Of a stretch of DNA of 64,000 nucleotides, positions 57,214 to 64,000 are shown piece after piece. Position 1 is the stretch's first letter, and every line of letters starts with the position of its first letter. Below the pieces are notes generated by a model that had not been told where the DNA came from, did no database searches, and saw only the letters and a list, made by a program, of their open reading frames with translations. This DNA comes from Gammaproteobacteria bacterium (GTDB taxonomy: Bacteria; Pseudomonadota; Gammaproteobacteria; UBA1113): the NCBI GenBank assembly GCA_020051155.1, contig JAGVJK010000010.1:1-64000 (forward strand). The letters are read 5' to 3'. The position numbers and the translations under genes were made by a program.

Positions 57214-58095
57214 TTAACTGCCTCGTACCTGAGCCATAACTTCTGCTGCAAAATTTTGCTCTTGCTTTTCGATGCCTTCGCCCACTTCGTAACGAATAAA
57301 TCTTAACACTTTCGCATTTGCAGCTTTTAACACATCCGAGACTTTCTTGTTAGGATCTTTCACGAAAGGTTGGCCCATTAAGCTCACTTCGTCTAAGTAT
57401 TTTTGGATACGGCCATCAATCATTTTGTCGATGATTTCTTGAGGTTTACCACTCTTCTGCGCTTGGTCTGCGAAGATTTCCCGCTCTTTAGCGATGAGTT
57501 CAGCAGACACTTCTTCTGGATTAACTACCATAGGATTGCTAGCTGCAATGTGCATGGCAATGTCTTTGCCTAGTTGAACATCGCCACCTTCCATGCTAAC
57601 CAGCACGCCGATACGATCGCCGTGAACATAGCTTGTCACAAAACCTGGGCTTTCTAACAATTCTAAGCGGCGTAGATTAATGTTTTCACCGATTTTTGCT
57701 ATCAGTAATTGGCGAGTATTTTCAAGGGTGTTGCCATCTGCTAACTCTAAATTTTTGAGCGCTTCAACATCTTTCTCCCCTTTTTGCAGAGCTGTTTGCG
57801 CTGCCAAGATCGCAAATTTTTTGAATTCTTCGCCGCGAGATACGAAATCAGTTTCGGAATTAACTTCAAGCATCACTGCTTTTTTGCCATCCACGGTGAT
57901 TTGAATAGCGATCACACCTTCTTTGGTGATGTTATCTGCACGCTTAGCGGCTTTAATCGCACCTAGTTTACGCATATTTTCAATGGCTTTATCGATGTCG
58001 CCTTTAGCTTCGATCAGATATTTTTTGCAATCCATCATTGCTGCGCCCGTCATTTGACGCAATTTCATCACTTCGCTCGCTGAAACATTGGTCAT
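57214..58095 (-). CDS. tsf: Translation elongation factor Ts
   Basis: Nucleotide exchange factor for EF-Tu. 293 residues: N-terminal UBA-like domain (SASEVMKLRQMTGAAMMDCKKYLIEA), the TDFV motif in EVNSETDFVSRGEEF that inserts next to the EF-Tu Mg site, and C-terminal QPFVKDPNKKVSDVL. ATG 58095 follows AGAGGA; a frame from 58149 lacks family support. Confidence 0.97.
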   Translation of the reverse strand: MTNVSASEVMKLRQMTGAAMMDCKKYLIEAKGDIDKAIENMRKLGAIKAAKRADNITKEGVIAIQITVDGKKAVMLEVNSETDFVSRGEEFKKFAILAAQTALQKGEKDVEALKNLELADGNTLENTRQLLIAKIGENINLRRLELLESPGFVTSYVHGDRIGVLVSMEGGDVQLGKDIAMHIAASNPMVVNPEEVSAELIAKEREIFADQAQKSGKPQEIIDKMIDGRIQKYLDEVSLMGQPFVKDPNKKVSDVLKAANAKVLRFIRYEVGEGIEKQEQNFAAEVMAQVRGS

Positions 58096-58192
58096 TGGTT
58101 TTAGTCCTCTTAAATATAGTATTGATTCGGTTAATTCAGGGATTCTCACTTATAAAAAGCCAAGAACCCCTGAGCTATGCATTCTATGCGGT

Positions 58193-58211
58193 GCCCATCC
58201 AAAAGATGGGC
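58193..58211 (-). other. Intercistronic hairpin between rpsB and tsf
   Basis: GCCCATC, loop of five, GATGGGC: seven perfect pairs within the 126-base rpsB-tsf gap. The E. coli operon also has a structured gap that reduces read-through; here there is no T-run, so attenuation or mRNA stabilisation is inferred only. Confidence 0.5.
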
Positions 58212-58220
58212 TGCAAGGTT

Positions 58221-59018
58221 TTAGAGGGAGCTGGTGTCTTTGTCCTCTACATCCTGTGTCAATTCGATATCTGCATCAAGTGCTGTATCGCTTTCTTCCT
58301 CTGCTTCATTCGCTGCAGCGGCAACATCCGTCGTGACAGTGGCTCTTGCTTCTAACACTGCATCCGCAACAGCGCGAACATACAGGCCAATCGCACGAAT
58401 CGCATCGTCATTACCTGGAATCACATAATCAATGTTGTCTGGGCTGTTATTAGTATCTACCACACCAAACACTGGAATGCCTAAACGATTAGCTTCCATG
58501 ACAGCGATATTTTCTTGACCCACGTCAATAACAAAAATAGCATCAGGCAAACCACCCATGGCTTTAATACCACCGAGGCTACGCTCTAATTTTTCCATAC
58601 GACGGGTAATGGTCAGCGCTTCTTTTTTAGAGAGACGACGGAAAGTACCATCAGTCATCATTTTTTCTAAATCACGTAATTTTTTAATAGAACGGCGCAC
58701 TGTTTTCCAGTTGGTGAGCATACCGCCCAACCAGCGATGATTCACATAGGGCATACCACATCGCTCTGCTTCCTGGCGCACCATTTCTTGTGCGGCATAT
58801 TTGGTACCGACAAATAGGATTTTACCTTTGCTCGCTGCAATTCTGCCGATAGCATTCAATGCATCGTTAAATAAAGGAAGAGTTTGTTCTAAATCAATAA
58901 TATGAACCCGATTGCGAACACCAAAAATATAGGGCTTCATCTTAGGATTCCAGTACCGAGCTTGGTGTCCGAAATGTACACCAGCCTCTAACATCTCACG
59001 CATACTTACTGCGGTCAT
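58221..59018 (-). CDS. rpsB: 30S ribosomal protein S2
   Basis: 265 residues: [28 protein letters not shown], the S2 signature near [36 protein letters not shown], and [36 protein letters not shown] variable acidic tail ([24 protein letters not shown]) ends it. ATG 59018 follows GGAGA; a longer frame from 59054 is unsupported. First gene of the minus-strand cluster. Confidence 0.97.
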   Translation of the reverse strand: MTAVSMREMLEAGVHFGHQARYWNPKMKPYIFGVRNRVHIIDLEQTLPLFNDALNAIGRIAASKGKILFVGTKYAAQEMVRQEAERCGMPYVNHRWLGGMLTNWKTVRRSIKKLRDLEKMMTDGTFRRLSKKEALTITRRMEKLERSLGGIKAMGGLPDAIFVIDVGQENIAVMEANRLGIPVFGVVDTNNSPDNIDYVIPGNDDAIRAIGLYVRAVADAVLEARATVTTDVAAAANEAEEESDTALDADIELTQDVEDKDTSSL

Positions 59019-59200
59019 TTTTCGTCTCCGAATATTTAGGTTAACAACATCCACTCATCCCAATCACCAACCCAGCTAAAGAACCTGAGCACCTAGATGA
59101 CTGTGTCGATCAGTGTGAAAATTTACGCCAAAAAGCGTATTAACCTCTTGAGTCCGCTGCACATGAGCACAGTGGGCACAAAAGGCCGGAGCGATTTATA
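59019..59200 (-). promoter_or_regulatory. rpsB promoter and ~170-nt leader
   Basis: On the minus strand GGTATAAATCGCTCCGGCC holds a -10 TATAAA (59200-59195) with a GC-rich start region as in stringently controlled ribosomal promoters; the -35 is poor. The predicted leader contains a TACGC/GCGTA hairpin (59124-59140) and a G-rich stretch before the AUG that could serve S2 autoregulation as in E. coli. The rest of the gap to 59339 holds the upstream region of the 680-residue gene, including a weak ATATGG/CCATAT dyad; I see no firm promoter for that gene. Confidence 0.5.
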
Positions 59201-59339
59201 CCATAGGCCTTAATAAAAATCTAGAAAAATCTGGCTATTTTTAACAAAAATGGTAAAATTTCAGCCGTTTATATGGCACGCTGCGCCCCATATGAATCAT
59301 TGAGTTAAACAGCACTATTATTAGAACAGGAGTGCCCCC

Positions 59340-61382
59340 ATGGCATCATCTTCCAAAGAAGAATTAAAAGACATCCTTGAAAACTATTCTCTTTATACCC
59401 CTGAGTTATTTGAGCGGCTTTCTGTCGTAGGCATCCCTGACATGTTTATGCAAGGATACCACATGCTTGTTACCTACAATCTCGTGTGCCAAGAACACCT
59501 ATTAGAGCTTATCCGAAATCCCTTGGAGGTTGTCATTACTTGGAGACAGCTGCGCCAGAGGGGTACCTTTGAGCACCCAGATTTATTCCGGGTACAAGGG
59601 CAGCCTGCACTCAATAAGTTCGCATCTTGTCATCACAGCCTAAAGGCCGCAAATCTTTTGAATGAAGAAAATTGGCAATTACTCATACCACACTTATCCT
59701 CCAAGGCACCACTAGACGATATTTTCGATCAAATACAGCCCATTGGTCTCCTGACACAAGAAATTTTTTCTTTACTTCTTAGTAATATTCATCATCATAA
59801 AGATATATTAAGCGCTCTTCAAAGTATGGTCGAGGCGAATCTTCTAGGCACGGATTATCTGCGTTGGCTCGAAGCAGCCAATGGTCGAGCATCTAGTATT
59901 GCTGACGCGATCATACATTTAAACAATCGCCTTATTCTCAGCGAACTGTCATCCACTCAGCAACTGTGGATTCGACAACATCAACAACCTTTTTTTGCCG
60001 CTCACGCATTGACGTACTTGTACCCCTCCATTATGGATTCAATCGAAAAAGCATGGAGCATGATTCAAGATCATGGGGACTTGAGAAGTATCGTTGTAGC
60101 ACTACGCCGATGGGTATCAGACAATCTACGTTTCTTTGTGGAAGATGTATCTTTCCTTCTGAGCTCTGCTCACCCTATCATAGTAAGTACTACCTATTCT
60201 TTACTAAATGATGCAGGAATCGCGGTTACTGATGCGAACAGAACCATACTTCAAACTTACGAAGATATTACTGATCTTCACAGTGTCATTAATGCATTTA
60301 GTCGAAAAGAGTTACTCACATCAGATAATTGGGAGTCTATAAAAGAATATGGCTGGGGTGGAAAACATAAAGCCGGTGTCATTAATCTAGCGAATCACCA
60401 TCAACAACTCACACAAGAAAATTGGGACGTCTTAAAAGATCATCCCGAGCCACTTGAGGCCCTCAAAGCACTGATCGCTTTAAGTAAGGCTGATCTATTA
60501 ACATCCTCCATTAGAAAATTAGTACAAAGGCATCTTCATCCTCACAAGATACCATCTCTACTTATTGCCCTGCGCGCTCATAATTTATTAACTAAAGAAA
60601 ATTGGTCTTGTCTCATAACGTATTTAAAATCAAATAATAATCTAGAATGGTTATGCACTGCTTGCATGGAATTAGAACGCAGTAAACAGCTTGTTGAATA
60701 TTGGGACATCATTAGACAAAATGCCCACTCAGAAAATATGGCCTGTGCTCTTGCAAATTTAGCACAAAAACGATTACTAACACCTACGGTAAAAGACAAG
60801 CTGAGTGATCCAGAAGAACAAGCAAACTTTGCCAACATTATCGTGGTACTAGGTACCAAAAATATTTTGACCTCAACAAAAATAACGTGGCTGCTTGATC
60901 TGAAAAATAAATGGCTACTCAGCGAGCGAGCACGTACCTCTCTTTGGGAAAAACTTCCCCTGGATTTATATAAAGAACCAGAATTTGAAAAGTTAATAGC
61001 ACACCTACAAGCTGCAGAATCGGAGGAAGCTATAATCGCGTATATTGAAACAGTCTCAAGCTCCATACGCGAATTAAGCCATAAGCGCAAAGTTATATTT
61101 CGCAATCCACTTTGTACAGTAATTGCCGGCCCTCAAGATATTACAAAGACGACCTCTGAAGATATTGCAACAACTAGCTTTCAACCGAATGAGGATGTCT
61201 CAATGACAACGCCTCCAAGTCAAATAAGATCCCTACTCTGTAGGACTCAATTTTTTGAAAGAGAGCCAGCGGAAATATTAATACCAGGACTTCCACCAGA
61301 CGAAGAAGGCGATGGCAGCTTGCCCGATCTGCCAAGCACATCCTATAGTAGTCCACCAAGACCATCGTCTAGCAGCAATTAA
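59340..61382 (+). CDS. Helical-repeat orphan protein, 680 residues (probable effector)
   Basis: No known family recognised. Almost the whole protein (~10-560) consists of degenerate ~33-38-residue helical repeats whose best copies read LLNEENWQLLIPH, LLTSDNWESIKEY, LTQENWDVLKDHPEPLEALKAL, LLTKENWSCLITYL and LLTPTVKDKLSDPEEQANFANI, i.e. L(T/N)xENWxxLxxH..xxxxALxxL. After ~575 comes a charged stretch (SSSIRELSHKRKVIFRNP), then a disordered tail with acidic PGLPPDEEGDGSLPDLP and a Ser/Pro-rich end. This tail matches Dot/Icm E-block-type signals. No signal peptide or membrane helix. ATG 59340 follows AGGAG. It sits between rpsB and map, divergent from the former. Confidence 0.85.
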   Translation: MASSSKEELKDILENYSLYTPELFERLSVVGIPDMFMQGYHMLVTYNLVCQEHLLELIRNPLEVVITWRQLRQRGTFEHPDLFRVQGQPALNKFASCHHSLKAANLLNEENWQLLIPHLSSKAPLDDIFDQIQPIGLLTQEIFSLLLSNIHHHKDILSALQSMVEANLLGTDYLRWLEAANGRASSIADAIIHLNNRLILSELSSTQQLWIRQHQQPFFAAHALTYLYPSIMDSIEKAWSMIQDHGDLRSIVVALRRWVSDNLRFFVEDVSFLLSSAHPIIVSTTYSLLNDAGIAVTDANRTILQTYEDITDLHSVINAFSRKELLTSDNWESIKEYGWGGKHKAGVINLANHHQQLTQENWDVLKDHPEPLEALKALIALSKADLLTSSIRKLVQRHLHPHKIPSLLIALRAHNLLTKENWSCLITYLKSNNNLEWLCTACMELERSKQLVEYWDIIRQNAHSENMACALANLAQKRLLTPTVKDKLSDPEEQANFANIIVVLGTKNILTSTKITWLLDLKNKWLLSERARTSLWEKLPLDLYKEPEFEKLIAHLQAAESEEAIIAYIETVSSSIRELSHKRKVIFRNPLCTVIAGPQDITKTTSEDIATTSFQPNEDVSMTTPPSQIRSLLCRTQFFEREPAEILIPGLPPDEEGDGSLPDLPSTSYSSPPRPSSSSN

Positions 61383-61525
61383 TCCCGGTGTTGAATCATC
61401 TTCAACATCGGATGACTCATACTGGTTATTGTGTCCAACACATCTCCCAAAAAATGAGCAGTTGCGAAAATCGGCAATTTTTAGGATAATCTGTCCTTTG
61501 TAACTGAATCGATGAAGGAATGGGC

Positions 61526-62302
61526 ATGTCCTCTGTGATTATTAAAACGCCTGAGGAAATTGAGAAAATGCGCGTAGCTGGCAAACTGGCTGCTAGTGTG
61601 TTGGACATGATCGGGCCTCATGTGCAGGCAGGTGTGACTACTGACGAACTCAATACGATTTGTCATCGTTATATTACAGAGGATTTACAAGCGATCCCTG
61701 CTCCATTAAATTATAAAGGGTTTCCAAAATCTATTTGCACTTCAATTAATCACGTTGTATGTCATGGCATCCCTAACGATCGCGCTCTCAAAGATGGGGA
61801 TATTATTAATATCGACATCACCGTTATTAAAGATGAATACCATGGTGACACCAGCAAAATGTTTTTTGTTGGTAAACCTTCTATTTTGGCAGAACGTCTC
61901 TGTCGTATTACTCGCGAATGCATGATTCTCGGGATTCAACAGGTTAAACCCGGCGCACAGTTAGGCGATATTGGTTACGCTATCCAACAACACGCGGAAA
62001 AAAATCATTACTCCGTGGTGCGTGAATTTTGTGGACATGGCATTGGTAAAATTTTTCATGAACCAGAGCCACAAGTACTTCACTACGGTACTCGTGGTAC
62101 CGGAATGATCTTAGTACCCGGTATGACCTTCACTATCGAACCGATGATCAATGCCGGCAAAGCGGGCACTAAAATCCTTCCTGATCGTTGGACTGCCGTC
62201 ACAAAAGATCGCAGCTTGTCCGCACAATGGGAGCATACTTTATTAGTGACCGATACTGGTTATGAAATATTGACGTTACGCAGTGAAGAAACAGATCTCT
62301 AA
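61526..62302 (+). CDS. map: Methionine aminopeptidase, type I
   Basis: Removes the initiator methionine from nascent proteins. 258 residues of the pita-bread fold; the metal ligands D, D, H, E, E are in NIDITVIKDEYHGDTSKMF, GHGIGKIFHEPEPQVLHY, FTIEPMIN and WEHTLLVTD. I choose ATG 61526 because AAGGA (61515-61519) is six bases before it and abuts the ATG at 61520. In E. coli it is directly divergent from rpsB; here the 680-residue gene separates them. Confidence 0.96.
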   Translation: MSSVIIKTPEEIEKMRVAGKLAASVLDMIGPHVQAGVTTDELNTICHRYITEDLQAIPAPLNYKGFPKSICTSINHVVCHGIPNDRALKDGDIINIDITVIKDEYHGDTSKMFFVGKPSILAERLCRITRECMILGIQQVKPGAQLGDIGYAIQQHAEKNHYSVVREFCGHGIGKIFHEPEPQVLHYGTRGTGMILVPGMTFTIEPMINAGKAGTKILPDRWTAVTKDRSLSAQWEHTLLVTDTGYEILTLRSEETDL

Positions 62303-64000
62303 TAATTTTTCCTATGCCGAAGATGCTCTGCAGCTGCGGACACAATTGCACGCCGGTGCAGAACGTGTGCCGCTGTTACGAGATTATCGACAACAGCAAG
62401 AACGTTTACTAAAACAAGCGTATCTGGCTCACGAACCACTGCATCTATTGCTAGAAGGCCGCTCCAGTTTGGTAGACATGTTATTGAGTGTACTCTGGGA
62501 ACATATCAATCATGATGCCATTGATTGTTGTTTTATCGCCGCTGGTGGTTATGGACGCAGAGAATTATTGCCTTATTCTGACATCGATCTTTTTATTTTG
62601 TTACCAGAGCCCAAACCCAATACGGCGAATATTGAAAGGTTAATTGCTGAGCTTTGGGATATTGGTTTGAAAGTCAGCCACAATGTTTGCACCATTCAAG
62701 AATGCCAAGCCTTAGCGAAAGAAGATTTAGCTCTCATCACCAGCTTGCTAGAGTGTCGCTTTTTATTAGGAAATTCTGCACTATTTGCCACACTGCAAGC
62801 AGCCATTGCTCCCACACAAATGTGGAATAGCCAAGAGTTTTTGCTAGCCAAACAAGAAGAACAAGCTAGACGCTATTTGAAATATGGCGGCAGTAGTTAT
62901 AACTTAGAACCGAATGTGAAAGAAGGTCCAGGCGGATTAAGAGATATTCAAACCATTTTGTGGATTGGTAAACGCCATTTTTCACATCAAGGTGATAAAC
63001 AATCTGTAGCCATGACGTTATTAACGCCCCAAGAAGTGAATACTCTGCAACAGGGCCAACTCTTTTTGTGGAATGTTCGCTGCGCCTTGCATTATTTAGC
63101 GCGTCATAAAGAAGAACGCCTGTTATTTGATCATCAAGTGAAATTGGCTAAACAATTTGGCTATGAGGATAAAGAAAATGAATTAGCCATTGAGCAATTC
63201 ATGAAAACTTACTATCGCACGGTAAAAAGCTTAAATGAATTAAATGATATGCTCGTACAATTGTTGCAAGAAACTATTTTATATTCCGCTCATACGGAAA
63301 CCTTGGTGGTGCTTAATGAGCGATTTCAAGTACGTAATAATTATATTGAAGTCACTCATCCAGAAGTTTTTTCCTATACACCCTCCGCATTATTAGAGTT
63401 ATTTAGTATTATGGCCGATCACCCAGACATCAAGGGTGTGCGTGCTAATACCATTCGTTTGATTCATCAACATCATCATCTCATTAACGATGCTTTTCGA
63501 AAAAATCCCGACAATCATCGTTGGTTACTAGCGTTACTCAGCAGTAAAAGCAATGTTGCAAAACAATTAAAGCGAATGGATCGATACGGTTTATTAGGAC
63601 GGCTCATTCCTGATTTCGCTAGTATCATTGGCCAAATGCAATATGATTTATTTCATGTCTACACGGTTGATCAACATTTATTGGCCGTGGTTGAACAAGT
63701 CTATCAGTTAACAGCGGATGCTGAAAAATTTCCCTTAGCTGCTAAAATAATACAAAACCTTCCTAATCTTTCACTCCTGTATTTAGCAGCTTTATTTCAC
63801 GATATGGGCAAAGGAAAAGGTGGTGATCATTCTCAACTGGGCGAGCACATTGTGCAACAGTTTTGTGACGATAATAGCTTTTCTGAGGAAGAAACGGCGC
63901 TTTTAACTTGGCTGGTGGCTCATCACCTTCTGATGTCTAACACGGCTCAGCAGCAAGATATTTATGATCCTGAGGTGGTCACACGATTTGCTCAAGAAGT
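62283..64000 (+). CDS. glnD: Bifunctional uridylyltransferase/uridylyl-removing enzyme GlnD (partial, runs off right edge)
   Basis: Modifies PII proteins according to glutamine level. The visible ~572 codons contain the nucleotidyltransferase motif AAGGYGRRELLPYSDIDLFILLPE, the GlnD linker (LEPNVKEGPGGLRDIQTILWIGKRHF), and the HD hydrolase (LAALFHDMGKGKGGDHSQLGE). The ACT domains lie beyond the window. No ATG is available; the best start is GTG 62283, inside the last 20 bases of map (frame GTG AAG AAA CAG), which implies translational coupling. No other canonical start lies in frame before a GTG near 62380, which would cost over 30 residues. Confidence 0.92.
   Translation, partial: MKKQISNNFSYAEDALQLRTQLHAGAERVPLLRDYRQQQERLLKQAYLAHEPLHLLLEGRSSLVDMLLSVLWEHINHDAIDCCFIAAGGYGRRELLPYSDIDLFILLPEPKPNTANIERLIAELWDIGLKVSHNVCTIQECQALAKEDLALITSLLECRFLLGNSALFATLQAAIAPTQMWNSQEFLLAKQEEQARRYLKYGGSSYNLEPNVKEGPGGLRDIQTILWIGKRHFSHQGDKQSVAMTLLTPQEVNTLQQGQLFLWNVRCALHYLARHKEERLLFDHQVKLAKQFGYEDKENELAIEQFMKTYYRTVKSLNELNDMLVQLLQETILYSAHTETLVVLNERFQVRNNYIEVTHPEVFSYTPSALLELFSIMADHPDIKGVRANTIRLIHQHHHLINDAFRKNPDNHRWLLALLSSKSNVAKQLKRMDRYGLLGRLIPDFASIIGQMQYDLFHVYTVDQHLLAVVEQVYQLTADAEKFPLAAKIIQNLPNLSLLYLAALFHDMGKGKGGDHSQLGEHIVQQFCDDNSFSEEETALLTWLVAHHLLMSNTAQQQDIYDPEVVTRFAQE

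Noticed and set aside
58193-58211. Intrinsic terminator between rpsB and tsf
   Set aside because: The stem is good but no T-run follows, and the genes are a conserved operon; recorded only as a hairpin.
60578-61105. Minus-strand 175-codon frame
   Set aside because: Antisense to the 680-residue gene; Ser/Arg-rich shadow composition, no start signal, while the plus frame has a good ribosome-binding site and repeats.
1-64000. CRISPR arrays, rRNA genes, intact insertion sequences or a replication origin
   Set aside because: No spaced direct repeats of CRISPR type, no rRNA-like sequence, no transposase frame and no DnaA-box cluster were seen.

Overview
The window looks like the chromosome of a host-associated gammaproteobacterium, most likely of the order Legionellales (Legionella/Coxiella/Berkiella-like). 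This is an inference from three things: the gammaproteobacterial cell-envelope cluster rpsB-tsf-pyrH-frr-uppS-cdsA-rseP-bamA-skp-lpxD-fabZ-lpxA-lpxB-rnhB-dnaE / accA-tilS; several very large eukaryotic-like proteins with effector-like tails; and the absence of dxr from its usual place between frr and uppS, which fits the mevalonate-using Legionellales.

Layout. 0-6.5 kb (minus strand): a type I secretion operon (ABC exporter, HlyD-type adaptor, then a huge VCBS/cadherin-like adhesin that runs off the left edge). 6.6-18 kb: housekeeping genes, namely uvrB, an aspartate aminotransferase, tRNA-Asn, a eukaryotic-type class I aldolase, a soluble lytic transglycosylase, tRNA-Arg, and a leucine-dehydrogenase/2-oxoacid-dehydrogenase operon (E1 alpha, E1 beta, E2; no E3). 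18-21.5 kb: an accessory islet with a RhuM-Fic/Doc protein, a small ORF, a truncated hsp20 with a gene scrap beside it, and an orphan 291-residue protein. 21.6-29.4 kb: terC, an SDR dehydrogenase, mfd, a CsiV-like protein, a DUF4143-type ATPase and tRNA-Lys. 29.6-35.3 kb: a 1,915-residue ankyrin protein. 35.4-38.3 kb: beta-carbonic anhydrase, tilS, accA. 38.5-41.7 kb: a 1,012-residue ankyrin/transmembrane protein and a HipB-like regulator, lying exactly between dnaE and accA. 41.7-59 kb: the minus-strand envelope, lipid A and translation cluster, interrupted by two palindromic repeat elements around rnhB. 59.3-61.4 kb: a 680-residue repeat protein between rpsB and map. 61.5-64 kb: map and a partial glnD.

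How it fits together. The conserved backbone makes ribosomal proteins, outer-membrane assembly factors, lipid A and phospholipid precursors. Orphan genes on the plus strand sit at its joints: the dnaE/accA gap, the rpsB/map gap, and the tRNA-Lys/carbonic-anhydrase gap. They share large size, helical or ankyrin repeats and polar, often acidic, serine/proline-rich C-termini, as expected of Dot/Icm effectors, although no secretion-system gene is in the window to prove this. The most unusual items are: a repeated non-ankyrin helical module inside the 1,915-residue protein; a TRP-channel-like ankyrin-plus-membrane arrangement in the 1,012-residue protein; a degenerate ~35-residue ENW-type repeat in the 680-residue protein; and an 18-bp perfect palindrome spanning the dnaE stop codon that matches the geometry of HipB operators.

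I found no CRISPR array, rRNA gene, intact insertion sequence or replication origin. Starts differ from the longest possible reading frame where ribosome-binding sites or family comparison decide; these cases are explained in the entries.
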